The position numbers and the translations under genes are program-made. Positions 24,550 to 31,755 of a DNA stretch of 37,929 nt are shown piece by piece; position 1 is the first letter of the stretch, and every line of letters starts with the position of its first letter. The DNA is from Candidatus Binatus sp. (GTDB lineage: Bacteria > Desulfobacterota > Binatia > Binatales > Binataceae). The stretch spans positions 1 to 37,929 of the forward strand of contig NZ_JAUSKL010000032.1 of NCBI RefSeq assembly GCF_030646925.1, in the 5' to 3' direction. Under the pieces are notes generated by a model. It was not told the origin of the DNA. It saw only the letters and a list, made by a program, of their open reading frames with translations, and did no database searches.

Positions 24550-25251
24550 CTAGCGCGAGGCGCTCAGTCCATTCGACAGAGCGAGCGATTCGGCGTCGAT
24601 TCCGAGCGTCCCGAGCGAAACTCCGTCACCAAGACAGGCCGCCACGATTCGTTCGACAAAAGACAGGTCGTGATGACGCAGCGCGTCCGGCAGTTCCGAT
24701 TCGGCCAGCGCTTTCAGCCGCCGCGACCGCTCACCCAGTTCAATCCTTTGCGATCGCAGATGATTGCGCGCGGCTCGCAGGATTCGCAACGCATGCCCGT
24801 ACTCGTCACCGAATTGCTCTTCAAGCTGGCGCCGGAGCCTTGCCACGAAGGCGGGCGAAGCGCCACCCGTCGAGATCGCGATTTGCAGCGCGCCTTGCTT
24901 CACGATCGCGGGCGCGATGAAGTCGCAGAGCTCCGGCACGTCGGCGACATTCAGCAAGATACCGAGTTCGCGCGCTTCGGCCGCCAGCTCGCGATTGAGA
25001 GCCGAATCGTCGGTCGCCGCATACACCAGCGCGCATCCCGCCATGTCGCCGCGACGATACGGTCGTGCGATATGCGCGATCTCCCGCCGCTTGAACATCG
25101 CGTCGAGCGTATCGTTAAGGCGCGCGCAGACGACTGTCACCGTCGCATCGGCGTCGAGCAGAGATTCGGCCTTGCGCGCGGCGACCTCGCCGCCGCCCAC
25201 GACGATACATTTGCGTCCCGTGACGTCGAGAAATATCGGCAGGTATCCCAT
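24550..25251 (-). CDS. Precorrin-2 dehydrogenase / sirohydrochlorin ferrochelatase-like (Met8/SirC/CysG-N)
   Basis: The 233-residue protein starts with the family hallmark YLPIFLDVTGRKCIVVGGGEVAARK, where GGGEVA at residues 19-24 is the NAD-binding loop. YAATDD near residues 76-81 and STGGASPAFVARLR near 126-139 are the conserved dimer/active-site segments. It oxidises precorrin-2 to sirohydrochlorin and, in bifunctional members, inserts iron to make siroheme. Together with the CobA half of the fusion protein it completes siroheme synthesis. It is the first gene of the hem cluster, so the cluster promoter should lie in the 83-bp divergent gap with the DUF192 gene, where I see only a weak TAAAAT. 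Confidence 0.91.
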   Translation of the reverse strand: MGYLPIFLDVTGRKCIVVGGGEVAARKAESLLDADATVTVVCARLNDTLDAMFKRREIAHIARPYRRGDMAGCALVYAATDDSALNRELAAEARELGILLNVADVPELCDFIAPAIVKQGALQIAISTGGASPAFVARLRRQLEEQFGDEYGHALRILRAARNHLRSQRIELGERSRRLKALAESELPDALRHHDLSFVERIVAACLGDGVSLGTLGIDAESLALSNGLSASR

Positions 25252-25334
25252 GAAACCATCGCGATTTTATTACATGATGGCGTAGCGAGACAGCCCTCAG
25301 CACGACGGAGGAATCGGCGGCCGGCCGATCGAAG

Positions 25335-25715
25335 ATGCCAAACCTATTGCGCGCGACCAATCAGACTCGCGGCACCGTGCTTTGCGAGCGGCTCGAAGAT
25401 GCCGGCGGCTTGAGCGGTCAAAGCCGAGGACTACTTGGCCGCGACCGCCTCGAGCCGGACGCCGGGATGCTGTTCGAGACGGGAAGATTCACGCCTTTCA
25501 TGTGGATGCACATGTTCTTCATGCGCTTTGCGATCGACATCGTGTTTCTCGATCGCAACAGCCGCGTGCTCAAGATCAACCGCGATCTTAGGCCGTGGCG
25601 CGTATCCTCGATCGTATTCGGTGCGCGCAGGGCGCTCGAGTTGTCATCCGGCACCGCCGATCGCAGCCTGACCCGCCTCGGCGATACGATCGAAATCGAG
25701 CCCTCTGACACCTAG
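25335..25715 (+). CDS. DUF192-family protein
   Basis: The 126-residue protein matches the small DUF192 domain. RGLLGRDRLEPDAGMLFETG is the conserved GLM-R--L--G-GMLF element, then FMWMHMFFMRFAIDIVFLDRNSRVLKI is the core hairpin, then ALELSSGTAD corresponds to the VLEL-AG motif. The usual WMKNT is changed to WMHMF. No catalytic role is established for the family, and most members are exported; no signal peptide is visible here. The ATG lacks a well-placed ribosome binding site (GGAGG lies about 24 nt upstream). It is divergent from the hem cluster and precedes the pilus locus by 350 bp. Confidence 0.8.
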   Translation: MPNLLRATNQTRGTVLCERLEDAGGLSGQSRGLLGRDRLEPDAGMLFETGRFTPFMWMHMFFMRFAIDIVFLDRNSRVLKINRDLRPWRVSSIVFGARRALELSSGTADRSLTRLGDTIEIEPSDT

Positions 25716-26065
25716 CGGTCTGGTTTATCGCGGATAAGAGCCGTCTAAGCATTCCCCGCCGGCGACGCTGCCGCCGCTGGTCGAAACTGGTTGTGCCAAT
25801 CGCGCCGCGAGTCGCTTCCTGCTGTTGCTGACACGCAACACTAAGTTGCATCGAAGCTTGGCACACTCGCCGAATTGGCGGAAAACTCTACGACTTGCTT
25901 GGTTCCCGATTTGGCACAGCACGTGCTCTCCCTTCACTCGCGCTCGGTTCAACTAACAAGTCGAACCTTCCCTGAGCCGGACACCACGCGGCGCAGGGTG
26001 AAAGAAGCGAAGCTGAAATTGGGGACAATGGCCATTAAGCCATCACCACTAAGGAGGACTCGTAA
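25716..26065 (+). other. Intergenic leader upstream of the Flp/Tad locus (350 bp)
   Basis: No gene is supported here. It contains a sigma-54-like element at 25912-25927, a second TTGGCACA copy at 25858-25865, a short inverted repeat ATGGC/GCCAT at 26028-26043, and the strong AAGGAGG ribosome binding site at 26051-26057 for the first pilin. The region probably carries the main promoter and activator sites of the pilus operon. Confidence 0.6.
25912..25927 (+). promoter_or_regulatory. Sigma-54-type promoter (-24/-12) for the Flp pilin genes
   Basis: TGGCAC at 25912-25917, five bases, then GTGCT at 25923-25927. Compared with the consensus TGGCAC-N5-TTGCW, the only mismatch is G for the first T of the -12 element, and the GG-to-GC spacing is exact. 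The predicted start leaves a leader of about 130 nt before the first pilin ATG. The element overlaps the palindrome AGCACGTGCT, so a regulator site is an alternative reading. Sigma-54 control of pilin genes is well known in other type IV pilus systems. Confidence 0.5.
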
Positions 26066-26236
26066 ATGGATCTCATCACCAAACTGGCCGTGAAGCTCGG
26101 TGAGTATCGGCGCGCTCAGACGATGACTGAGTACGCTCTGATTCTCTCGGCAGTCGCCGTGGTCGTGTTCGTCGGCTACCAGACGATGGGCACCACGATC
26201 GGCACCCTGCTCGGCACCGTCGACACCAAACTGTAA
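26066..26236 (+). CDS. flp1: Flp-type class IVb prepilin 1
   Basis: This 56-residue prepilin has a 17-residue basic leader ending RRA, then Q-T-M-T-E22-Y23 and a hydrophobic helix (ALILSAVAVVVFVGY). Glu at +5 and Tyr at +6 after the cleavage site are the Flp hallmarks. Residue -1 is Ala where most Flp prepilins have Gly. The protein polymerises into the Tad pilus after cleavage by a TadV/CpaA peptidase, which is not encoded in this window. AAGGAGG at 8 nt is the best ribosome binding site in the window, consistent with this being the major pilin. A close duplicate follows. Confidence 0.9.
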   Translation: MDLITKLAVKLGEYRRAQTMTEYALILSAVAVVVFVGYQTMGTTIGTLLGTVDTKL

Positions 26237-26256
26237 GCGAAAAGGAAGAAGCACGG

Positions 26257-26284
26257 GGGTGGCGGACTAACCCATCCGCCACCC
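26257..26284 (+). terminator. Intercistronic stem-loop between pilin genes 1 and 2
   Basis: A perfect 10-bp stem (GGGTGGCGGA at 26257-26266 with TCCGCCACCC at 26275-26284) closes an 8-nt loop, 20 bp after the pilin 1 stop. No T-run follows, so it is a partial terminator or an mRNA 3'-end stabiliser rather than a full intrinsic terminator. It would raise pilin 1 mRNA over the downstream assembly genes. Confidence 0.65.
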
Positions 26285-26315
26285 TAAACATCAACCGGGT
26301 CAGGAGAGCAGGGGA

Positions 26316-26486
26316 ATGGATCTAATCAGGAAGGCATTCGTGAAAGTCAACGAGTATCAGCGCGCTCAGACGATGACCGAGTACGCGTTGATCCTGTCGG
26401 CAGTCGCGGTGGTAGTCTTCGTCGGCTACCAGACGATGGGCACCACGATCGGCACATTGCTGGGCACGGTCGATACCCAGCTTTAG
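26316..26486 (+). CDS. flp2: Flp-type class IVb prepilin 2 (duplicate of prepilin 1)
   Basis: The 56-residue protein is identical to prepilin 1 at 49 of 56 positions. After the predicted cleavage site (A17/Q18) only one of 39 residues differs (Lys55 to Gln), while the leader differs at six. The codons differ at many synonymous sites, so the copy is not recent and the mature sequence is held by selection. Residue -1 is again Ala. AGGAGAGCAGGGGA lies just upstream of the ATG. It may be co-assembled with, or conditionally replace, prepilin 1. Confidence 0.9.
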   Translation: MDLIRKAFVKVNEYQRAQTMTEYALILSAVAVVVFVGYQTMGTTIGTLLGTVDTQL

Positions 26487-26499
26487 CAGTGGCTATGGC

Positions 26500-26513
26500 G
26501 TGACGATCGTCAC
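26500..26513. repeat. 14-bp perfect palindrome after prepilin 2
   Basis: GTGACGATCGTCAC is a perfect inverted repeat 13 bp after the prepilin 2 stop. It could be an operator half-site pair, or the base of a small hairpin ahead of the larger stem-loop at 26524-26562. No factor can be named. Confidence 0.4.
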
Positions 26514-26523
26514 GAATCGTGAT

Positions 26524-26562
26524 CTCCTGGCGTGGGCCCGAATCGCCGGCCCCCGCCAGGAG
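26524..26562 (+). terminator. Long intercistronic stem-loop between pilin genes 2 and 3
   Basis: CTCCTGGCG (26524-26532) pairs perfectly with CGCCAGGAG (26554-26562). Inside, GGGCC (26534-26538) pairs with GGCCC (26548-26552) after a single mismatch, giving a stem of about 15 bp with a 9-nt loop. AGAAA follows instead of a T-run, so processing, stabilisation or partial termination is more likely than full termination. Confidence 0.65.
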
Positions 26563-26600
26563 AAACGATCAAGGTGACGCTAGCCCTGGGAGGGGAGTCA

Positions 26601-26768
26601 ATGAGCCTTTTCAACACAGTCCGCGCGAAGATAGCGCCCGCCCGCGGACAGACCATGACCGAGTACTCACTGATCCTCGCGACTATCGCTGTAGTTATCA
26701 TCTCACTTTACAACACCGCGGGCACTATCATTAGCACGTTGATAAGCCGCGTAGGACCTCTGCTGTAG
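26601..26768 (+). CDS. flp3: Flp-type class IVb prepilin 3 (divergent)
   Basis: This is a 55-residue prepilin with leader ending PARG, cleavage at G16/Q17, then T-M-T-E21-Y22 and a helix SLILATIAVVIISLY. Unlike the two preceding pilins it has the canonical Gly at -1 and its C-terminal half is unrelated (TAGTIISTLISRVGPLL). It is likely a minor pilin or a pilin for another condition. GGGAGGGGAG lies about 4 nt before the ATG and decides this start over an in-frame upstream ATG at 26532, which would bury the leader behind 23 extra residues and read through the intercistronic hairpin. Confidence 0.86.
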   Translation: MSLFNTVRAKIAPARGQTMTEYSLILATIAVVIISLYNTAGTIISTLISRVGPLL

Positions 26769-26801
26769 CAGACATTCTACCCGGCTCGTTGGGGTTCGAG
26801 T

Positions 26802-27290
26802 ATGAGGGTTGTTCCTACGAGCCGCCGTAGCGGCACTGATCCGTCCGCAGGCAGCAAGGCTGCGCGCCTGATGCAGGCGTTGACCCGAGGCCAGGCCGCG
26901 GTCGAGTTTGCCCTGCTCGCAACGCTCTCCCTGATCGTCCTCATGGTCGGCATCCAGTTCGCCATTATAGGACAAGCGGCGTTGGCAGTTACCCAGGCGT
27001 CTTACGTTGCATCCCGCACGGCGTCAGTAAACACCAGCGTCACCGACTCGAACATCAGCAGCGTGACCAACAATCAATTGTCGCCATCGATCACTGCGCC
27101 GGCAAATGCGCTAACCGTGAACATGGTGACCGCCGGCGATTCCACCTGCGTTCCGAATCGCACATTTGGATGCCAGGTTACTGTCACCGTCACTTACGAC
27201 GCTACCAGCAAAATCGCATTGCCCAATCCATTTCTTGGAATGACTTTTCCAACCACGCTAAGCAGCACCCAGAAGATGATGACGGAATGA
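26802..27290 (+). CDS. tadE: TadE-like pseudopilin
   Basis: The 162-residue protein has a type IV-like processing motif RGQAAVEF near residues 29-36 (Gly/Gln, Glu at +5, Phe at +6) followed by a hydrophobic helix (LLATLSLIVLMVGIQFAI). The remainder is a Ser/Thr/Asn-rich periplasmic domain with two cysteines (C141 and C148 region) that could form a disulfide. TadE-type pseudopilins are processed by the same peptidase as Flp and are needed for Tad pilus assembly. The ATG at 26802 gives a 30-residue leader; an ATG at 26871 would give a shorter, more typical leader of seven residues, so the start is uncertain. No TadF or TadG is present. Confidence 0.8.
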   Translation: MRVVPTSRRSGTDPSAGSKAARLMQALTRGQAAVEFALLATLSLIVLMVGIQFAIIGQAALAVTQASYVASRTASVNTSVTDSNISSVTNNQLSPSITAPANALTVNMVTAGDSTCVPNRTFGCQVTVTVTYDATSKIALPNPFLGMTFPTTLSSTQKMMTE

Positions 27291-27382
27291 GAATTCAACT
27301 AGCAATGGCAATGAGCATCTACAGCTATCTGACCTTGGGAGCAGGGTTGTCAGTTCGCAGCCGGAGGGGAAACGCAATATGA
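27287..27382 (+). CDS. Possible 31-residue coupling ORF between tadE and cpaB
   Basis: An ATG overlapping the tadE stop (ATGA) opens a frame of 31 codons whose stop overlaps the cpaB start (ATGA again). The gap is otherwise 88 bp without other features. The peptide (starts MRIQLAMAMS) has no recognised motif, and cpaB has its own GGAGGGG site. It may simply couple translation or be accidental. Confidence 0.2.
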   Translation: MRIQLAMAMSIYSYLTLGAGLSVRSRRGNAI

Positions 27383-28560
27383 AACGGCAAAAGATCTTTG
27401 TCTTAGTCGCGGGAGTCGCGGCCATGCTGGCATCGATCATGGTCTATTCCGCCCTGAAAAGGCGCGAGGCGGAAGTGCAGAAGGCCACGGCTCGCAACGT
27501 CCAGGTGCTGGTCGCCGCCTTCAACCTCCCATTAGGCAGCAAAATCGGACCCGACGCCGTCAAAATGACGCGATGGTCGGCCGAAAGCGTGCCTGACGGC
27601 GCCTATACCGATCCCAAGCAGGTGCTGGGCAGCTACGTCAAGAACTCGATGGTTGCCAATGAGCCCATCGTAGGTTCCAAGTTGTTCACTGGCGACAAGA
27701 CTGCGGGCGTGATGCCACTACTTATACCTTTTGGCATGCGCGCGGTGTCGGTCCCGGTCGATGAAGTCAGCGACATCGCCGGCTTCGTCCTGCCTCACAC
27801 ACATGTCGATATCCTGGTTGCTATCAACGGAGGAGGCGTCGAAAAGCCCTTTTCCAAGGTGGTGTTACAGAACATCGAGGTGCTTGCGGTCGCGCAGGAA
27901 GTAGAAATGAAGAAGGACGAACCCACCATCGTTAAGGTGGTCACCTTGCTGGTCTCTCCGCCGGAAGCCGAGCGGCTTTCGCTCGCAAGCCGCGAAGGGA
28001 CGCTGCGTCTCGCGATGCGCAACTACAACGACAACAAGATAGTTCTTACCAGCGGGACCGACATCCAGCAAATGCTGCGCGCCTATAGCAGCGCGCCGGA
28101 AATACCGGTTATGCCGACGCAGCCCGCCGCGCATCACGCCTTGCTGGCTACGCCGCGCCGCGCTCCGGTCGAAGTCGAAATTCTTCGCAACGGCAAGTCG
28201 TCCGAATCGGTTTCGTTCGTAAACGAGGCGGCGGCCGACAACACGACCTCGAAACCGTCGCGCCACGCGCGTCGCGATACTGCCGAGATGAATCGAGTCG
28301 CGGCTGACGCTTCGAAGCCGGCGCCGGCGGCAGTCGCAATGAATCCTGCGCCCGCATCCGCGCCTGCTGCTATCGCGAACAGTGCGACGCCTGTTGCTGC
28401 TTCTGCTGCGCCGGCAGTGGTCGCAAGTGCTCCGCCGCCGATGGTCGATCCCGAACAGCGAACCGCGGCGCCGCTAAGTGGCGAAATCACTCCTTTGAGC
28501 ACCGCCGTCGGTGCAGGCGACTCTCAGGTTCCGACGCCTAAGACGATCGATATCCCGTAA
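27379..28560 (+). CDS. cpaB: CpaB/RcpC-type Tad pilus assembly protein (SAF domain)
   Basis: The 393-residue protein has an N-terminal membrane helix (residues 4-26, FVLVAGVAAMLASIMVYSAL). A SAF-type domain starts near residue 38 (VQVLVAAFNLPLGSKIGPDAVKMTRW). The RcpC/CpaB core contains MPLLIPFGMRAVSVPVDEVSDIAGFVLPHTHVDIL-type segments at about residues 112-150. The last 120 residues are a low-complexity Ala/Pro/Ser tail, longer than in most CpaB proteins, which may span the periplasm. It works with the secretin in the outer-membrane part of the Tad machine. GGAGGGG lies 9 nt before the ATG. Confidence 0.91.
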   Translation: MKRQKIFVLVAGVAAMLASIMVYSALKRREAEVQKATARNVQVLVAAFNLPLGSKIGPDAVKMTRWSAESVPDGAYTDPKQVLGSYVKNSMVANEPIVGSKLFTGDKTAGVMPLLIPFGMRAVSVPVDEVSDIAGFVLPHTHVDILVAINGGGVEKPFSKVVLQNIEVLAVAQEVEMKKDEPTIVKVVTLLVSPPEAERLSLASREGTLRLAMRNYNDNKIVLTSGTDIQQMLRAYSSAPEIPVMPTQPAAHHALLATPRRAPVEVEILRNGKSSESVSFVNEAAADNTTSKPSRHARRDTAEMNRVAADASKPAPAAVAMNPAPASAPAAIANSATPVAASAAPAVVASAPPPMVDPEQRTAAPLSGEITPLSTAVGAGDSQVPTPKTIDIP

Positions 28561-28586
28561 CGGACCCGAGTAACGAGGTGAGTAAC

Positions 28587-30488
28587 ATGAAATCAAAACG
28601 AGGATGTGGCTCGCTGCCGTGGCTAGTCGCCGCCGCGACTCTGCTGACCTTGCGGCCCGGTCTGTTGCGCGCTGCTGAGAGTGAACTTGTCACGAAATCC
28701 GTCACCATGACGGCCGGAGAAAGCTACGTAATCGATAAGGTTAGTCCTGACGCTACCCCTGGAATCAAGGTGGTCAAGAATCCGCACGCACTGGTCATCC
28801 ATAGCGAGATGCCCGGCAAGATAATGCTGGTAGGTGCGGAAGCAGGCGAGTGGAACCTTTCTGTTACGATGGCTGATGGGCAACCGGTGACCTATCACAT
28901 CACGGTGAACAAGATCGCCGCGATGAATGATATCGATCACCCGGCGATGAGTCCGCCTGCGATCTCGGGCAGCGGCAGGAAGGTCGGTAGCGCCGCCCCA
29001 GTGGTAGCCAAGCTCGATCCCGGCGCCGGTCCGGTCGATACTTCCGCTGCTACTGCTTCGGCTTCGGATGCTAGCAGCCCGGGATCCCCTTCACCGGCCA
29101 AGGACGGCTCCGAGATAGTATCGATTTCATCTCATGCGGCGCCGCTAGGCCCCTCGACGTCGGTGGCGTCGGCTCCGATGGCCCCGGTCGTAGTGAAGCC
29201 TATCAGCGACGATAGCTCCTCCTCGTTGCCGTCGGTGCCCGCGCCGTCCGTGGCGAGCCAGACTGCCCAGGCCGCCGTCGCTCACGAGAAATTCAGAACC
29301 GATCCTTCGATCGCGCTAAGCGGCGGCGACTACTCGAGCGACGCGGTATCAGGCGGGACGCACTATCTGCCTGACGACGTAGTTTCGATGCAGACCGGCA
29401 GCTCGATAATAATCGACTTTCCCAAGCGCCTGCGCCGCGTCTCGATGGCCGATACCACGATCGCCGACATCCAGGTGATTAACCCCTTCCAGGTCAACAT
29501 CATAGGCCATAAGCCTGGCTTTACCACTCTCGCCGTGTGGAATCAGCAAGGCCACTACGACGAGCGCTCGGTGCGAATCGACCCCAACGGCAAGCAGCAG
29601 GTGATGCTCAACACGATGGTGGCTGAGCTGAACCGCACGAATATCGAAAACCAGGGCACCAACCTGTCGGGCGCGCTGACCAAGTATGGCGTGTCGATGG
29701 TAGGTCTGCCTGGCTCGGTCGCGACCCCTTACTCAGCCTCGACTAACATCACGAGCACGGGACCTTTCGGTAACACCACCGGTGCCGTACTGCCTTTCGG
29801 CGGATCGGTCATCCCTATGCTCTTGTCGCAGGGACTGACCTATGGCTTGGCGGCAGGTAACTCGAACTTCCAGATTCAGAGTTTCTTCCAGTATCTCGAA
29901 CAGCACGATATGGCCAAGATTCTGGCTCAGCCTCATTTGCTGGCTAATTCCGGCGAAGAAGCCAAGTTCCTCTCGGGCGGCGAAATTCCCATCGTGATCA
30001 CCCAGGCACTGAACACTTCCATCGTGTTCAAGCAATTCGGCACCTCTGTCGAGTTCGTCCCTACTGTGGTCGGTCGCGATGACGTCGAGTTACTCGTCAA
30101 ACCCGAGGTGTCGCAGCCCGACTATAGTCACGGCGTGCAGTTGTTCGGCTTCACGGTGCCCGCGTTCATCACGCGGCGTGCGGAGACGATGGTACGGATG
30201 CGCGACAACCAAACACTCATCATCGCCGGCCTGATCCTGCACGATAAGCGCTCCATCATAAAGAAAGTGCCTTATATGGGTGACATTCCGTACCTCGGCG
30301 GCTTGTTCCGCAATACCAGCTACTATAATACCGAGACCGATCTCGTGATGGCTGTGACTCCGCAAATTGTCCGACCGCTGCCGGCGGGTGCCTCCGTCTA
30401 CAACCCGACCGCAGTACCCGAAATGACCGAGCAACAGATTAAAACGCGCGACTTGAGCCAACCGGATGCGGCGCGGCCCAGGTTCTAA
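28587..30488 (+). CDS. cpaC: CpaC/RcpA-type Tad secretin
   Basis: This is a 633-residue secretin. It begins with a signal peptide (cleavage near LLRAA, residue 30). A first pilus-N-like domain lies at about 36-110. A Ser/Ala/Pro-rich linker follows at about 115-240. A second, better conserved pilus-N domain (SSIIIDFPKRLRRVSMADTTIADIQVINP region) lies at about 262-332. The secretin domain follows, with the signature VPYMGDIPYLGGLFR near 575-590. It forms the outer-membrane pore for the pilus. Two pilus-N copies separated by a disordered linker are unusual for CpaC. The ATG at 28587 is chosen because GAGGTGAG ends 4-5 nt before it, over a GTG at 28578. Confidence 0.92.
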   Translation: MKSKRGCGSLPWLVAAATLLTLRPGLLRAAESELVTKSVTMTAGESYVIDKVSPDATPGIKVVKNPHALVIHSEMPGKIMLVGAEAGEWNLSVTMADGQPVTYHITVNKIAAMNDIDHPAMSPPAISGSGRKVGSAAPVVAKLDPGAGPVDTSAATASASDASSPGSPSPAKDGSEIVSISSHAAPLGPSTSVASAPMAPVVVKPISDDSSSSLPSVPAPSVASQTAQAAVAHEKFRTDPSIALSGGDYSSDAVSGGTHYLPDDVVSMQTGSSIIIDFPKRLRRVSMADTTIADIQVINPFQVNIIGHKPGFTTLAVWNQQGHYDERSVRIDPNGKQQVMLNTMVAELNRTNIENQGTNLSGALTKYGVSMVGLPGSVATPYSASTNITSTGPFGNTTGAVLPFGGSVIPMLLSQGLTYGLAAGNSNFQIQSFFQYLEQHDMAKILAQPHLLANSGEEAKFLSGGEIPIVITQALNTSIVFKQFGTSVEFVPTVVGRDDVELLVKPEVSQPDYSHGVQLFGFTVPAFITRRAETMVRMRDNQTLIIAGLILHDKRSIIKKVPYMGDIPYLGGLFRNTSYYNTETDLVMAVTPQIVRPLPAGASVYNPTAVPEMTEQQIKTRDLSQPDAARPRF

Positions 30489-30530
30489 GCGGCATGAGTG
30501 ATTGTGGGAGCAACCAGGGGAGAGAACAGC

Positions 30531-31745
30531 GTGTCAGTGCTTAGCAAAAAGGACGGTCGGCGGGGAGCGCTGAGGGTCCATCTGGTCGGCAGGGGCGAGG
30601 AAACGCGGCTCGCGGTCCGCACCGCCCTTGCCGCACTCATCGACCCGGCGCTCGATATCAAGGAAACCGAACCCGACTTGACGGCGGTCACCGATGGCTC
30701 GACCGACGTCACGATGGTGGTGTTCAACGGCGATCAGGAACTCGAGCTCAACTATCTTAGCAGCCAGTCGGCGGTGGAATCCCGGCCGGTATTGTTCGCG
30801 CTGCTGCACGATCGATCGCCGGAGCTGATGAAGCGCGTACTTAGAGCCGGCGCCGACGAGCTACTGTTCCTCCCGCTCGATCCAGGTGAGACGACGCGCG
30901 CGTTGCTCAAGATCAGTGAGACCCGGCGCCGCGAGGAAGTCGATGAAGGCGGTACGATTATTTCGCTCGTAAGCCTGATCGGCGGCACCGGAGTGACCAG
31001 CCTGTCGGCTAACCTCGCGCTCGCGTTGCGCTATGCCTTCAACAAGAGGGTCGCCGTCGTCGATCTCGATCTCCAGACTGGTGGCCTTTCGGTCTTTTTG
31101 AATCTCGAGCCCGAGCGCACGATCATGGCGCTGACCAACGAGGATCGTAAGCTCGACTCGATTCAGCTCGAATCGGCGCTCAGCAAGCATACCTCGGGCA
31201 TCTATCTGCTCGCCGCGCCCAAGAAAATCGAGGACAGCGAGCTGGTATCTGACACCACCGTCGGCGCGATCCTCAACCTGATGCGCCAGTTGTTCGACTT
31301 CGTGATCGTCGATTGCGGCACGCACATCGACGCCAACACGGTTGCCGCGTGGGAGCGCTCGCAGCATCTGTTCTATGTGCTCGATCAATCGATCGGCGCG
31401 GCGCGATGCGCCTGGCGATTCGTCGATTTGTGCGGCCGCCTCGGACTTTCCAACATCGAGCCGAATTTCATTCTGAGCCGCTTCGTTCCGGGCCATCCGA
31501 TTAGCGAGGATCAACTAAGTCACACCCTGGCCAAATCTCTCTACGCCAAGATTCCGCGCGACGAAAAGGTGCTCGAGCGCATTCAATTGAGCGCGCAGGA
31601 CCTCTGGCAGGTCGCGCCGAATTCACCGCTCGCCAAGTGCGTCGAGGAACTCGCGCGGCGGCTCGAAATGGGCGCCGAGATGGCGCACGAAAATTCGAAC
31701 TCGCTGGTTTCGCGATTGCTCAATGCGATCGGCGCTCGCGCCTGA
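30531..31745 (+). CDS. tadZ: TadZ/CpaE-type polar localisation ATPase homologue
   Basis: The 404-residue protein has an N-terminal receiver-like domain (about 12-125, [15 protein letters not shown] near its end) and a C-terminal MinD/ParA-like domain. The deviant Walker A reads [10 protein letters not shown] near 148-157 and lacks both signature lysines; Walker A' ([10 protein letters not shown]178) is present. TadZ proteins commonly have atypical P-loops and place the Tad machine in the cell. AGGGGAGAG lies 5 nt before a GTG at 30531; the frame can be extended upstream to 30498, but this ribosome binding site would then fall inside the gene. The end overlaps nothing; cpaF follows after 10 bp. 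Confidence 0.9.
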   Translation: MSVLSKKDGRRGALRVHLVGRGEETRLAVRTALAALIDPALDIKETEPDLTAVTDGSTDVTMVVFNGDQELELNYLSSQSAVESRPVLFALLHDRSPELMKRVLRAGADELLFLPLDPGETTRALLKISETRRREEVDEGGTIISLVSLIGGTGVTSLSANLALALRYAFNKRVAVVDLDLQTGGLSVFLNLEPERTIMALTNEDRKLDSIQLESALSKHTSGIYLLAAPKKIEDSELVSDTTVGAILNLMRQLFDFVIVDCGTHIDANTVAAWERSQHLFYVLDQSIGAARCAWRFVDLCGRLGLSNIEPNFILSRFVPGHPISEDQLSHTLAKSLYAKIPRDEKVLERIQLSAQDLWQVAPNSPLAKCVEELARRLEMGAEMAHENSNSLVSRLLNAIGARA

Positions 31746-31755
31746 GGCATCCACG

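Noticed and set aside
26532-26600. Upstream in-frame ATG for pilin 3
   Set aside because: It would place 23 extra residues before the leader and start within the intercistronic hairpin, while a strong ribosome binding site precedes the ATG at 26601.
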